From the NCBI GenBank assembly GCA_018376445.1, contig JAHABL010000002.1, positions 1-64,000 of the forward strand: a stretch of 64,000 nucleotides of DNA, given 5' to 3'. The DNA comes from Mycobacteriales bacterium (lineage in GTDB: Bacteria > Actinomycetota > Actinomycetes > Mycobacteriales > Mycobacteriaceae). Numbering within the stretch: the stretch's first letter is position 1; each line of letters starts with the position of its first letter. Below the pieces are notes generated by a model that was not told the DNA's origin, ran no database searches, and saw only the letters and a list, made by a program, of their open reading frames with translations. The translations under genes and the position numbers were made by a program. This document shows, in pieces, positions 8,325-17,764 of the stretch.

Positions 8325-10064
8325 GTGCTGAATAGCAAAACCGCCAAACGCGCATGCAAGCACATCATTGTCACCGGCGGCGTCGTCTCGTCCCTCGGAA
8401 AAGGTCTGTCCGCCGCTAGCCTGGGGCAACTTCTCATTTCCCGTGGCCTCTCCGTCACCATGCAGAAGCTGGACCCGTACCTCAACGTTGACCCGGGTAC
8501 CATGAACCCCTTCCAGCACGGTGAAGTCTACGTTACCGAAGACGGTGCAGAAACAGACCTAGATCTCGGACACTACGAACGCTTCCTCAACGTCCCCATG
8601 TCGCAGCGAGGAAACATCACCACCGGACGCATCTACACCAACGTCATCGCCAAAGAACGGCGCGGCGGCTACCTCGGTGGCACCGTACAGGTCATTCCAC
8701 ACATCACAGACGCCATCAAAGAAGCCATTCTCGCCATGGAAGAGCCCGACGAGAACGGCGTCGCACCGGATGTTGTCATCTCCGAAATTGGTGGCACCGT
8801 TGGTGACATTGAATCCCAGCCGTTCCTCGAAGCAGTGCGCCAGCTGCGCCACGATGTTGGCCGCGAGAACATTTTCTACATGCACTGCGCTCTCGTCCCC
8901 TACATCGCCCCCTCGGGCGAACTCAAGACCAAGCCCACCCAACACTCTGTCGCCACTCTGCGCAGCATTGGTATCGTGCCCGACGCGCTCGTACTCCGTG
9001 CCGACCGCCCGGTTCCCGATCCGCTCAAAGAGAAGATCGCTCGCATGTGCGACGTTGACGAAGAGGGCGTCATCTCCTGCCCAGATGCCCCGTCAATCTA
9101 CGACATCCCCAAGGTCATCTATGACGAAGGCCTCGACACCTACGTCATCCGTAAACTAGGACTGCCCTTCCGTGACGTCGATTGGACAGTATGGGGCGAC
9201 TTGCTCGATCGCGTCCACAACCCCCAGCGTGACGTCACCATCGCCGTCGTCGGCAAATACATCGATCTTCCCGACGCCTACCTCTCCGTTATCGAGGCAG
9301 TCCGCGCCGGCGCCTTCGCCGAACACGCAAAAGCCCATATCAAGTGGGTTCCTGCCGATGACTGCGAAGATCCCGCCGCAGCAGCTGCACTCTTCTCCGA
9401 CGTCGACGGCATTGTCGTCCCCGGAGGGTTCGGGGTGCGCGGCGTCGAAGGCAAGATTGGCACCATCCGCTATGCTCGCGAGCAGAAGATTCCGCTCCTC
9501 GGCTTGTGCCTCGGTCTGCAATGTACCGTCCTCGAAGCAGCCCGGGCTGCTGGGATTACCGACGCATCCTCCACCGAGTTCGACCCCAACACCGCCCACC
9601 CCGTCATCCATACCATGGCCGATCAGGAAGACATCGTGGCAGGACACGCCGATATGGGCGGCACGATGCGTCTCGGCTCCTACCCAGCGGTACTCACAGA
9701 CGGCTCAATCGTCGCAGAAGCATACGGTACAACCTCCATTGCGGAGCGGCACCGTCACCGTTTTGAAGTGAACAATGCGTACCGTGACGAAGTCGAAAGC
9801 GTTGGTCTGCATATTTCGGGTACCAGCCCAGATGGCACACTGGTGGAGTTCGTCGAATATGACCGTTCGATTCACCCCTTCCTGGTCGCCACCCAAGCAC
9901 ACCCCGAATACAAGTCTCGGCCCACGCAGCCGCATCCGCTATTCCACCAGCTTGTTGTCGAAGCGCTGCGCTATCATCAGGACAAAGAGGGCGTTACCGC
10001 AAGTGATAGCCCTGTTTCCCCGGCGGGCGAAACCACCGACATCGCCCCTGACGTAGCGGAGTAA
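8325..10064 (+). CDS. pyrG: CTP synthase
   Basis: 579 aa, GTG start. It converts UTP to CTP using glutamine. The N-terminal amidoligase domain begins with the GGVVSSLGKG P-loop; the C-terminal class I glutaminase has its nucleophile in GLCLGLQC (Cys near 395) and the HPEYKS His/Glu pair near 525. A hydrophilic tail of about 30 residues follows the glutaminase, as in other actinobacterial PyrG proteins. The 86-base gap after steB may contain a promoter, though none is clear. Confidence 0.97.
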   Translation: MLNSKTAKRACKHIIVTGGVVSSLGKGLSAASLGQLLISRGLSVTMQKLDPYLNVDPGTMNPFQHGEVYVTEDGAETDLDLGHYERFLNVPMSQRGNITTGRIYTNVIAKERRGGYLGGTVQVIPHITDAIKEAILAMEEPDENGVAPDVVISEIGGTVGDIESQPFLEAVRQLRHDVGRENIFYMHCALVPYIAPSGELKTKPTQHSVATLRSIGIVPDALVLRADRPVPDPLKEKIARMCDVDEEGVISCPDAPSIYDIPKVIYDEGLDTYVIRKLGLPFRDVDWTVWGDLLDRVHNPQRDVTIAVVGKYIDLPDAYLSVIEAVRAGAFAEHAKAHIKWVPADDCEDPAAAAALFSDVDGIVVPGGFGVRGVEGKIGTIRYAREQKIPLLGLCLGLQCTVLEAARAAGITDASSTEFDPNTAHPVIHTMADQEDIVAGHADMGGTMRLGSYPAVLTDGSIVAEAYGTTSIAERHRHRFEVNNAYRDEVESVGLHISGTSPDGTLVEFVEYDRSIHPFLVATQAHPEYKSRPTQPHPLFHQLVVEALRYHQDKEGVTASDSPVSPAGETTDIAPDVAE

Positions 10065-10106
10065 CTCGTTTACGCTGACGCTGGTACAGTCCGCAAGGAG
10101 GCCACC

Positions 10107-10745
10107 ATGGCTACCGCACCTGGATCGCATGACTTCACTGTCATTGACTCAGAAACCCTCTACGAGGGTGCAATACTGGCGCTTCGTAAAGACCACGTCC
10201 GCATGCCGGGCGGTGGTAGCGCCGCGCGTGAAGTAGTGGAGCATTCCGGGGCGGTCGCCGTGGTAGCCCTTAACGACCAGGGGGAGATCCTCCTGGAACG
10301 CCAATACCGGCATCCAGTGGCGCGCCGCCTGTGGGAACTTCCCGCCGGCATCCTCGACATTCCCGGAGAAAGCCCACTTGCAGCGGCACAGCGCGAACTC
10401 CAGGAAGAGACGGCATACGCTGCTGACCAGTGGTGGGTCATTGCCGACACCATCACTTCACCTGGATTCGCGGATGAGTCTGTTCGGATCTTCCTCGCAC
10501 GTGGCCTCCACCAGGTAGACAGGCCAACACCTGAACAAGAAGAAGCTGACATGGAGCTGCAGTGGGTACCTCTCCCGCAGGCTGTACAGCGCGTCTTCTC
10601 CGGCGACATCATCAACAGCATCGCAGTGGCGGGCATTCTCGGAGTGTCCCAGTGCCTCGTGGCAGGTGGAGAGGAAATTCTGCGGTCTGCCGATGCGGAA
10701 TGGGATTCGCGGGCTTGGCGTTTCGCACAACGCCGCGATAGCTAA
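10107..10745 (+). CDS. Nudix hydrolase, ADP-ribose pyrophosphatase type (Rv1700-like)
   Basis: 212 aa. The Nudix box is complete near residues 75-97, with the REL-EE core in QRELQEETAY. The preceding N-terminal sheet fits the ADP-ribose pyrophosphatase subfamily, and Rv1700, at the same position between pyrG and xerD, has ADP-ribose pyrophosphatase activity. A strong AAGGAGG lies 7-12 bases before ATG 10107. It probably hydrolyses ADP-ribose to AMP and ribose 5-phosphate; substrate preference is inferred. Confidence 0.9.
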   Translation: MATAPGSHDFTVIDSETLYEGAILALRKDHVRMPGGGSAAREVVEHSGAVAVVALNDQGEILLERQYRHPVARRLWELPAGILDIPGESPLAAAQRELQEETAYAADQWWVIADTITSPGFADESVRIFLARGLHQVDRPTPEQEEADMELQWVPLPQAVQRVFSGDIINSIAVAGILGVSQCLVAGGEEILRSADAEWDSRAWRFAQRRDS

Positions 10746-10791
10746 CACGCCAGCTGCGTACCCTCACCGACCATGATGGAAGGAGGCGCTC

Positions 10792-11721
10792 ATGGGAGAC
10801 CTCACCAGCCAGGTAGAGGCATACTTCGACTTTCTTACCGTTGAACGAGCTGCCTCCCACAACACGCTACAGGCCTATCGGCGAGATATTGACCGCTATG
10901 CTGCGTTTCTCGCGCTCTATCCCATCACCACCCTGGCAGATGTCACGCAAACCCATGTTGAAGAGTTCCGTGATTCCCTCGTCACCGGAGACAGCCGACT
11001 GGGGTATGCACCCCTAGCGACCAGCTCAGCCGCACGCATAATGGTCTCGATTCGAGGTCTCCACAAGTTTGCGCTGCGGGAAGAATTCACCGGCACCAAC
11101 CCGGCAGCCATGGTGGCGCCCCCAAAACCCCCGCAGCGTCTCCCGAAAGCATTGCCGGTCGACACGATCCTCCGGCTCCTCGAAGGCGCAGGAGATGGAT
11201 CGTCGCCGGATCCAGTGCGAGCACTACGCGACCGTGCACTGCTCGAGCTACTGTACACCACGGGAGCTCGCATCTCCGAGGTTACTGGCCTCGACATCGG
11301 TGATCTGGATGTCGACAACGCGGCCGTCTTGCTTCACGGAAAAGGCGATAAAGAACGTATTGTGCCAGTCGGTGGCCCTGCCCTGCATGCCTACCAGGAA
11401 TATATGGTGCGCTCTCGTCCGGCGCTGTCCCGCGGGAAAACCCATGCCGTCTTCTTGAATCTGCGGGGCGGCCGGATGAGCCGCCAAAGTGCCTGGCAGA
11501 TTATTCAGGAGGCAGCAAAGCGAGCCCAGATCACCGACGATGTGTCGCCACACACCTTACGCCACTCCTTCGCCACCCACATGCTCGAAGGCGGCGCAGA
11601 TGTGCGCGTGGTGCAGGAATTGTTAGGGCACTCTTCGGTAACCACCACACAGATCTATACGATGGTGACAGCGGAATCTTTACGAGAGGTTTGGGCAGAG
11701 GCCCATCCGCGAGCACGGTAG
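10792..11721 (+). CDS. xerD: Site-specific tyrosine recombinase XerD
   Basis: 309 aa. The N-terminal SAM-like core-binding domain (about 5-100) precedes the catalytic domain. Catalytic residues are visible: Arg in TTGARISEV (near 159), HTLRHSF (near 253) and GHSSVTTTQIYT with the nucleophilic Tyr near 288. It resolves chromosome dimers at dif. It starts at ATG 10792 after GGAAGGAGG and lies directly before parA-scpA-scpB, a conserved actinobacterial segregation block. It is a housekeeping recombinase, not an integrase of a mobile element. Confidence 0.95.
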   Translation: MGDLTSQVEAYFDFLTVERAASHNTLQAYRRDIDRYAAFLALYPITTLADVTQTHVEEFRDSLVTGDSRLGYAPLATSSAARIMVSIRGLHKFALREEFTGTNPAAMVAPPKPPQRLPKALPVDTILRLLEGAGDGSSPDPVRALRDRALLELLYTTGARISEVTGLDIGDLDVDNAAVLLHGKGDKERIVPVGGPALHAYQEYMVRSRPALSRGKTHAVFLNLRGGRMSRQSAWQIIQEAAKRAQITDDVSPHTLRHSFATHMLEGGADVRVVQELLGHSSVTTTQIYTMVTAESLREVWAEAHPRAR

Positions 11722-11754
11722 GCTGGTAGGGAAAAGGGAAAGGAGAACTCCACC

Positions 11755-12657
11755 ATGGCAGTTCGGTCGCAGGAGCCTGAGAAGGGCAGTGCCGACGACG
11801 GCGCGACGAGCGGGTCCGAGAAAATGGGCCCCACCGGGCGACCACTTCGCACCATCCCCACCCCGCAGCCAAAGACAAAGCACGGCCCAGCCGTAGTGCT
11901 CTCCATGTGTAACCAAAAAGGGGGAGTCGGCAAAACCACCTCCTCCATTAACTTGGGAGCATCACTCGCCGAGGCCGGACGTCGCGTACTGCTCGTCGAT
12001 CTCGACCCGCAGGGCGCACTCTCGGCAGGCTTAGGCATCCAAAGTTATGACCTGGACACGACGGTCTATAACCTACTGGTGGACAACTCCGTGAGCGTCG
12101 ATGAGGTTATTGTGCGGACCCGCACCGAAAACCTCGATGTCATCCCCGCCAATATCGACCTTTCTGCCGCGGAGATTCAGCTTGTCTCCGAAGTAGGGCG
12201 CGAACAGGCCCTTTACCGGGCGATTTATCCGGTAATGGATCGCTATGACTACATTTTGGTGGACTGCCAGCCCTCCCTCGGACTCCTGACCGTTAATGCA
12301 CTAGCGTGCTCCGACGGAGTCATCATCCCCATGGAATGCGAATTCTTCTCCATGCGTGGTCTGGCGCTTCTCACCGACACTATGGACAAAGTTCGCTCAC
12401 GCCTCAATCCCCGGCTGTCCCTCACCGGTATCCTTGTCACCCTCTACGATGGTCGCACCCTGCATGCACGAGACGTCATGGCGCGCCTCATGGAAGCCTT
12501 CGGCGATACCGTATTCGAAACCGTCATTACGCGCACAGTCCGGTTCCCGGAAACCTCAGTGGCTGGTGAACCCATCACCACATGGGCATCCTCCTCACCC
12601 GGTGCACAGCAATACCGACAGCTTGCTGCGGAAGTTATTGAGCGAATTGAGCGCTAA
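11755..12657 (+). CDS. ParA-family ATPase (Rv1708-like)
   Basis: 300 aa. A basic, poorly conserved leader of about 45 residues precedes a deviant Walker A motif KGGVGKTTS near 54-62; Walker A' and B regions (LLVDLDPQGAL, ILVDCQPSLG) follow. This is the second ParA-like protein of Mycobacteriales, encoded before scpA rather than at parAB near oriC. No parB is next to it. It stops 3 bases before the scpA GTG, so the two are coupled. A segregation or positioning role is inferred from context. Confidence 0.92.
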   Translation: MAVRSQEPEKGSADDGATSGSEKMGPTGRPLRTIPTPQPKTKHGPAVVLSMCNQKGGVGKTTSSINLGASLAEAGRRVLLVDLDPQGALSAGLGIQSYDLDTTVYNLLVDNSVSVDEVIVRTRTENLDVIPANIDLSAAEIQLVSEVGREQALYRAIYPVMDRYDYILVDCQPSLGLLTVNALACSDGVIIPMECEFFSMRGLALLTDTMDKVRSRLNPRLSLTGILVTLYDGRTLHARDVMARLMEAFGDTVFETVITRTVRFPETSVAGEPITTWASSSPGAQQYRQLAAEVIERIER

Positions 12658-12660
12658 GCG

Positions 12661-13449
12661 GTGAGTGACGATGGTTTCCGGCTGCGCCTCAGGAACTTCG
12701 AAGGTCCGTTTGATCTGCTCCTGCAGCTGATCCAAGATCGCAAACTCGACATCACCGAGGTAGCACTGCACGAAGTGACAGATGAGTTCATCGCGTACAC
12801 CCGCAGCCTCAGCGAAGAAAAAGGCCTCGATGCCGTCACCGAATTTCTGGTCGTAGCAGCGACCCTTCTCGACCTCAAAACTGCACGGCTGCTCCCACAA
12901 GGCGACATGGTCGACCCCGCCGACCTGGAATTGTTGGAAGCCCGCGATCTGCTCTTCGCCCGACTCTTCCAATACAAGGCCTTCAAAGAAGTCGCCCAGC
13001 TCTTCGCCCGCTGGCAGCAGGATGCTCCCCATCGCTATGCCCGCTCCGTCGCCCCCGAAGAACGCTTTCTTCACCTCTTACCACCCGTCTCCCTAGGCAT
13101 GAACGCTACCGAGTTCTCGCTGCTGGCAGCCGTCGCCTTCCGCCCCAAACCCGTGCCTAGCGTAAGTACCACACATGTGCACATCCCTGTCGTCTCGGTG
13201 GAACATGAAGCTCGGCTCGTGCTGCGCGCCCTCTCCCAACTCCAGCTGGGAGACCGCATGGAGTTCCGCCAGCTAGTGGCCGACTGTTCGCAAAGCATGA
13301 CAGTCGTGGGTCGTTTCCTCAGCCTGCTCGAGCTCTACCGGCTCAAAGCAGTCGACTTCGAGCAGGAAGAGCCACTCGGAGATCTTTACGTCGGGTGGAC
13401 AGGAAAAACCTTTGACGAGGACACCCTCAATAAGGCAATGGGGGAGTAG
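12661..13449 (+). CDS. scpA: Segregation and condensation protein ScpA
   Basis: 262 aa, GTG start three bases after parA. The N-terminal FEGPFDLLLQLI signature, the LDI-EVAL segment and the C-terminal winged helix are those of the kleisin ScpA that bridges SMC heads with ScpB. Length is normal. It is followed after 10 bases by scpB. Confidence 0.95.
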   Translation: MSDDGFRLRLRNFEGPFDLLLQLIQDRKLDITEVALHEVTDEFIAYTRSLSEEKGLDAVTEFLVVAATLLDLKTARLLPQGDMVDPADLELLEARDLLFARLFQYKAFKEVAQLFARWQQDAPHRYARSVAPEERFLHLLPPVSLGMNATEFSLLAAVAFRPKPVPSVSTTHVHIPVVSVEHEARLVLRALSQLQLGDRMEFRQLVADCSQSMTVVGRFLSLLELYRLKAVDFEQEEPLGDLYVGWTGKTFDEDTLNKAMGE

Positions 13450-13459
13450 GAGAGAAGCA

Positions 13460-14167
13460 GTGACGACAACGGATAACCACGACCACCCTAGCGATGCAGC
13501 ACACCCGAGTGTACGAGGTGCCATCGAAGCGGTAGTGCTTGTTGTTGATAGCCCCATCAGTGCCGACGATCTGGCCGAAGTGGTGGACAGCGATGTAGAC
13601 ACCGTCACCCGCATCCTCCAGCAGTGGGCGGACGAACTCACTGCGGCGCAGAGTGGTATCGATCTGCGGGAAATACCGGAAGGGTGGCGGCTCTACACCC
13701 GCGCGGACTACGCCCCCTACGTAGAAAAAGTGCTTCTCGAGGGAACGCGGGGGACGCTCTCCCGGCAAGCGCTGGAAACCCTCGCCGTGGTCGCCTACCG
13801 ACAGCCCGTCACCCGCTCACAGGTCTCAGCAGTACGCGGCGTAAACGTTGACGGAGTGATGCGCACGCTCCAAGCGCGTGGACTCATCGTCGACAATGGG
13901 CAGGACCCCGAAACCGGCGGAGTGCTCTTCTGTACCACCTCACTCTTCCTCGAAGAACTCGGGCTCACCGATCTTTCCGCCCTCCCAGACCTAGCACCAC
14001 TACTGCCGGCAGTAGAACGCATTGATGAAATCGACAAGGAAGTACGTCAGACTGTTGAAGCCCGCCGGGCTAAAACTGCCTCGCCCAAGAGAGACCCCGC
14101 CGACCCAGATGATCCTGTGGAAAGCGCAGAGCCGGGGCAGATCCATGCGTCTATTACCGCGCAGTGA
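13460..14167 (+). CDS. scpB: Segregation and condensation protein ScpB
   Basis: 235 aa from GTG 13460, which has TAGGAGAGA about 7 bases upstream; an in-frame extension back to 13412 inside scpA is possible but has no ribosome site. Two winged-helix domains are recognisable, with the conserved TLSRQALETLAVVAYRQPVTR block and the GLTDLSALP segment. About 45 hydrophilic residues extend beyond the core. It forms the SMC-ScpAB condensin complex. Confidence 0.94.
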   Translation: MTTTDNHDHPSDAAHPSVRGAIEAVVLVVDSPISADDLAEVVDSDVDTVTRILQQWADELTAAQSGIDLREIPEGWRLYTRADYAPYVEKVLLEGTRGTLSRQALETLAVVAYRQPVTRSQVSAVRGVNVDGVMRTLQARGLIVDNGQDPETGGVLFCTTSLFLEELGLTDLSALPDLAPLLPAVERIDEIDKEVRQTVEARRAKTASPKRDPADPDDPVESAEPGQIHASITAQ

Positions 14168-14189
14168 CGCCACCAACCCGCTCCCACAT

Positions 14190-14204
14190 CTCGAATAATT
14201 CGAG
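14190..14204. other. Short perfect palindrome upstream of rluB
   Basis: A 6-bp-arm palindrome, CTCGAA-TAA-TTCGAG, lies in the 130-base gap between scpB and rluB. It could be a small operator or part of a weak terminator for scpB; no T-run follows. A TATGAC/AAAATAGG stretch about 15-25 bases downstream could be a -10 region. The spacing is too short for the mycobacterial LexA box. Confidence 0.3.
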
Positions 14205-14297
14205 TCAGCAGTCCGTTCTATGACAAAATAGGGAGGACACTAGCGCTGCATCAACAATGGCAGAGGCTAGATCGACTCATTGAGAAAAGAGAACATT

Positions 14298-15311
14298 GTG
14301 AACCGACCCGCTCGCCGTGATGGCACACCGGCAAGGAAGAACCGCCAGGGAACCTCTGGCGGTGCCGCTAAAAAGTCTTCTCAACCCACTCACACTTCTC
14401 GTCGTGTACAGCAGAATCGCACTTCCGCATCCGGAAAATCTCGTTCGACCGGAACTACTACTCGACAACGAGGCAACAAGAACTCATTACCTCGGACATC
14501 CTCTGCTCGACCAAGCCGCCACCAGATGGTGACTCCAGACAACCCAGTCAAAGTACTGGATCCGTCACCACGCTTCCCCCAGGAGATTCGCCTACAGAAA
14601 TACCTGGCGCAGGCCGGGGTGGCGTCACGCCGCGTCTCGGAAGAGCTCATTGCCGCCGGCCGTGTACAGGCGAACGGCGAGGTTGTACGGCAGCAAGGAG
14701 TCAAAGTTAATCCTGCTAACGCGATCGTCCACGTTGACGGGGAACGCGTCATCGCCCGCGAAGAACACGTTTATCTGGTGTTGAACAAACCACGCGGGTA
14801 CCTCTCCACTATGGCCGATGACCAGGGTCGCGCGTGTGTGGGAGACATCGTCGCGGAGCGCGTCAACGCTGGCCAGCGGCTCTTTCATGTGGGAAGGTTG
14901 GATCAAGACACGGAAGGCTTGCTCCTGCTGACGAATGACGGGGAACTAGCTCACCGGTTGATGCATCCCTCCTACGAGGTACCCAAAACCTACCTCGCCA
15001 CAGTGCGAGGTGTTATGGGCCAACGCGACGCCCGCAAACTACGGCAGGGGATCGTCCTCGACGATGGTCCCATTGCTGCCGATGAGTTACAGATCATGGA
15101 TACCCTCGATGGAAAGACGCTGCTCCGCGTCGTCGTTCATGAAGGACGCAATCGGATCGTACGCCGTATGCTCGCTGAAATCGGATTCCCCGTTATCGAG
15201 CTAGTGCGGACGAGGTTGGGTGGAGTGACCCTGGGGAATCAACGCTCAGGGTCACTCCGCAAACTTTCCAATAAAGAAGTCGCATCACTCTATGAGGCGG
15301 TTCACCTATGA
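14298..15311 (+). CDS. rluB: Ribosomal large-subunit pseudouridine synthase (RluB/RsuA family)
   Basis: 337 aa from GTG 14298, chosen over an in-frame TTG at 14280 because an AAAAGAGA site precedes it. A basic Ser/Arg/Thr-rich disordered leader of about 85 residues precedes an S4 RNA-binding domain (RLQKYLAQAGVASRR) and the catalytic domain with GRLDQDTEGLLLLTNDG holding the active-site Asp. It probably modifies 23S rRNA near the peptidyl-transferase loop. The stop overlaps the cmk start as ATGA, indicating coupled translation. Confidence 0.92.
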   Translation: MNRPARRDGTPARKNRQGTSGGAAKKSSQPTHTSRRVQQNRTSASGKSRSTGTTTRQRGNKNSLPRTSSARPSRHQMVTPDNPVKVLDPSPRFPQEIRLQKYLAQAGVASRRVSEELIAAGRVQANGEVVRQQGVKVNPANAIVHVDGERVIAREEHVYLVLNKPRGYLSTMADDQGRACVGDIVAERVNAGQRLFHVGRLDQDTEGLLLLTNDGELAHRLMHPSYEVPKTYLATVRGVMGQRDARKLRQGIVLDDGPIAADELQIMDTLDGKTLLRVVVHEGRNRIVRRMLAEIGFPVIELVRTRLGGVTLGNQRSGSLRKLSNKEVASLYEAVHL

Positions 15312-17518
15312 CTCTCTACATTGCTGTTGACGGCCCCAGCGGCGCCGGGAAATCCACAGTGTGCCGCGCAGTTGCCCGCGAGTTGGGAATGGCTTACCTC
15401 GATACGGGCGCTATGTACCGCATCATTACCCTTGCAGCTCTTCGGGCTGGTCTCACCCCAGATCAATCATCAGCGATTGTCGGCCTTCTCGACTCCATTG
15501 ATATTTCGGTGTCGGCAGACCCAGAAGCAACACGTTTCTACCTCAATGGGGAGGACGTGACGGCAGAGATTCGAGAAGGTGAAGTAACGGCGCAAGTGTC
15601 CGCCGTTTCCGCTATTCCAGAAGTCCGGGACAGACTCGTCGAGCTGCAACGTGAGCTTGCTCGCACCGGCAATGGTGCGATCGTCGATGGCCGGGACATA
15701 GGAACAGTCGTGTTGCCGGATGCGCCGCTCAAAATCTTCCTCACCGCTTCGCCGGAGGAACGCGCGCGTCGTCGCGTAGAGCAGGATCGTGCCGAAGGAC
15801 GCGAGGCACACTTCGATGATGTTCTCGCATCTGTTATTGCCCGTGACAGAGCCGACTCGACCCGTTTAGTCTCGCCCCTGCGCCAAGCTGAGGACGCTAT
15901 TGTCGTGGACTCCACAGGGAATGAATTTTCGCAGACAGTGGCTATCATTGCCCATCTTGCCCGCGAGGTACAGCCCCCCCGGCCGCGCACTGCCATTGAC
16001 ACAGAGGAGGCAACGACGGTGGATTACACAGAGGAGCTAGACGAGACTGACGATGCGTCATGGGATGGCAGCAATGACGCTTTATCATCGCAACACTACG
16101 ATGGTGACCTCGACGAATACGATGACTCCAATGAAGAAGCCTGGGAGCGTCTCGCAGCGGAATACCTGGCTGAGGACGAAGAAAGCCGCGGTTATGACGA
16201 GGAACTTCTTCCTGTCGTTGCGGTCGTGGGTCGTCCGAACGTGGGAAAGTCGACACTCGTCAACCGCTTCATTGGCCGGCGGGAAGCTATAGTTGAAGAC
16301 TTCCCAGGAGTCACACGCGACCGCAACTCCTACGAGGCGCTCTGGAACGGACGCCGCTTCATGGTGACTGACACCGGTGGTTGGGAACCTGACGCCAAAG
16401 GTATGCACAAAGAGATCGCGAAACAAGCAGAGATTGCGATGAAGACGGCAGATGTTATCGTGCTCGTCGTCGATGCGACAGTTGGTGTCACTATCACTGA
16501 TGAAATCGTGTCACGGAGTCTTTTACGAGCTGACATTCCCGTTTTAGTTGCTGCCAATAAATCCGACTCACCCAATGCCGACGGTGACGCTGCTGAATTC
16601 TGGTCACTGGGTCTTGGCGAACCACATCCCATCTCCAGCTTGCACGGCCGTGGCGCTGCCGACCTTCTCGACGAGATTGTTGAATTACTCCCGGAGCATC
16701 CCCGGCGGGGAGAGACATCTCTATCCGGAGTGCGACGCGTTGCCCTGGTGGGTAAACCGAATGTTGGTAAGAGCTCGCTTCTTAACAAACTCTCTGGGGA
16801 AAGCCGTTCGGTTGTCGATAATGCTTCCGGCACGACCGTAGACCCGGTGGACTCGATCGTGGAGTTAGACGGTCGCTTGTGGCACTTCGTTGATACGGCA
16901 GGTCTGCGGAAGCGAGTAGGACAGGCGCAAGGGCATGAGTATTACGCTTCGTTGCGAACAAAGGCTGCTATTGAAGCGGCAGAAGTCGTCATTATCCTCA
17001 TTGATGCCTCCCAGCCCATCACCGAACAGGACCAGCGAGTGGTCAATATGGTGCTCGATGCCGGGCGTGCTGTCATTCTGGCCTACAACAAGTGGGACCT
17101 TGTTGATGAGGATCGCCGCTATGAGTTGGAGCGGGAGATCGAACGTGACCTCAAACAGCTGAGCTGGGCTAAACGCGTCAATATCTCTGCCACTACGGGA
17201 CGCGCATTGCAGAAACTCGTGCCAGCTATTGATGAAGCACTGGAGAGTTGGGATAAGCGCATTTCGACAAGCCAATTGAACCAGTGGCTGAAAGAGGTTG
17301 TGGCTGAGACACCGCCGCCTATGCGAGGGGGACGTCTTCCCCGTGTTCTGTTTGCCACGCAGGCTGCCACTCGGCCCCCAACTTTTGCGCTGTTCACTAC
17401 TCGTTTCTTGGAAGGTGGCTACCGTCGTTTCCTGGAGCGGAAACTGCGGGAGAGTTTTGGTTTTACTGGTTCGCCTATCCGTATCAGCATACGAGTTCGT
17501 GAAAAGCGTCGGAAATAG
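15308..17518 (+). CDS. cmk-der: Cytidylate kinase-GTPase Der joined frame (Cmk-Der)
   Basis: 736 aa in one frame. Residues 1-222 are cytidylate kinase (P-loop GPSGAGKST; YLDTGAMYR; DGRDIGT), making CDP/dCDP. Residues about 300-736 are the double-GTPase ribosome-assembly factor Der: first G1 GRPNVGKST near 308, second G1 GKPNVGKSS near 481, with TKxD-like motifs NKSD and NKWD and a KH-like C-terminus. The join (about 222-300) is an acidic linker. It begins at a run of seven C residues (15974-15980), and an AGGAGG (16005-16010) lies 8 bases before an in-frame GTG (16019). Der may therefore also be made alone (499 aa). In M. tuberculosis these are two adjacent genes. Confidence 0.9.
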   Translation: MTLYIAVDGPSGAGKSTVCRAVARELGMAYLDTGAMYRIITLAALRAGLTPDQSSAIVGLLDSIDISVSADPEATRFYLNGEDVTAEIREGEVTAQVSAVSAIPEVRDRLVELQRELARTGNGAIVDGRDIGTVVLPDAPLKIFLTASPEERARRRVEQDRAEGREAHFDDVLASVIARDRADSTRLVSPLRQAEDAIVVDSTGNEFSQTVAIIAHLAREVQPPRPRTAIDTEEATTVDYTEELDETDDASWDGSNDALSSQHYDGDLDEYDDSNEEAWERLAAEYLAEDEESRGYDEELLPVVAVVGRPNVGKSTLVNRFIGRREAIVEDFPGVTRDRNSYEALWNGRRFMVTDTGGWEPDAKGMHKEIAKQAEIAMKTADVIVLVVDATVGVTITDEIVSRSLLRADIPVLVAANKSDSPNADGDAAEFWSLGLGEPHPISSLHGRGAADLLDEIVELLPEHPRRGETSLSGVRRVALVGKPNVGKSSLLNKLSGESRSVVDNASGTTVDPVDSIVELDGRLWHFVDTAGLRKRVGQAQGHEYYASLRTKAAIEAAEVVIILIDASQPITEQDQRVVNMVLDAGRAVILAYNKWDLVDEDRRYELEREIERDLKQLSWAKRVNISATTGRALQKLVPAIDEALESWDKRISTSQLNQWLKEVVAETPPPMRGGRLPRVLFATQAATRPPTFALFTTRFLEGGYRRFLERKLRESFGFTGSPIRISIRVREKRRK
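16005..16021 (+). promoter_or_regulatory. Internal Shine-Dalgarno and GTG start for Der
   Basis: AGGAGG at 16005-16010 followed by 8 bases and an in-frame GTG at 16019. The resulting protein would begin with an acidic leader like that of M. tuberculosis EngA. It suggests independent initiation of Der within the joined cmk-der frame. Confidence 0.6.
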
Positions 17519-17590
17519 GGGAGTGCGGTTATTTCAAACTCTCTGTGGCAGCTCCAAAAGTTCACATGGAAATAACTGTCTTGCAGGCGA

Positions 17591-17621
17591 TTGGGAAAAT
17601 TCCCTCTTGTCGTTATAAGGT
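17591..17621 (+). promoter_or_regulatory. Possible promoter of tRNA-Pro
   Basis: A TTGGGA (17591-17596) and a TAAGGT (17616-17621, fitting TAnnnT) are separated by 19 bases and lie about 25 bases before the tRNA. The rest of the 127-base gap after cmk-der (17519-17645) shows no gene. Confidence 0.35.
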
Positions 17622-17645
17622 ATAGGAGCTGTCGCAGACAGCGGA

Positions 17646-17722
<77 letters not shown>

Positions 17723-17727
17723 TGCGA

Positions 17728-17764
17728 ACACCGGTCCACGGATGTGGACCGGTGTTCTGTTTTT
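17728..17764 (+). terminator. Rho-independent terminator after tRNA-Pro
   Basis: A perfect 12-bp stem (17728-17739 with 17744-17755), a 4-base loop and a following TCTGTTTTT tract. Confidence 0.92.

Noticed and set aside
8559..8945. 128-codon open frame antisense to pyrG
   Set aside because: A shadow of strong codon bias in pyrG, without start signals.
10792..11721. Tyrosine recombinase as sign of an integrated element
   Set aside because: The context (nudix, parA, scpAB) and intact XerD motifs show a chromosomal housekeeping recombinase; no attachment repeats or phage genes are near.
14190..14204. LexA/SOS box before rluB
   Set aside because: The TCGAA-TAA-TTCGA spacing is three bases short of the mycobacterial box and the downstream genes are not SOS genes.
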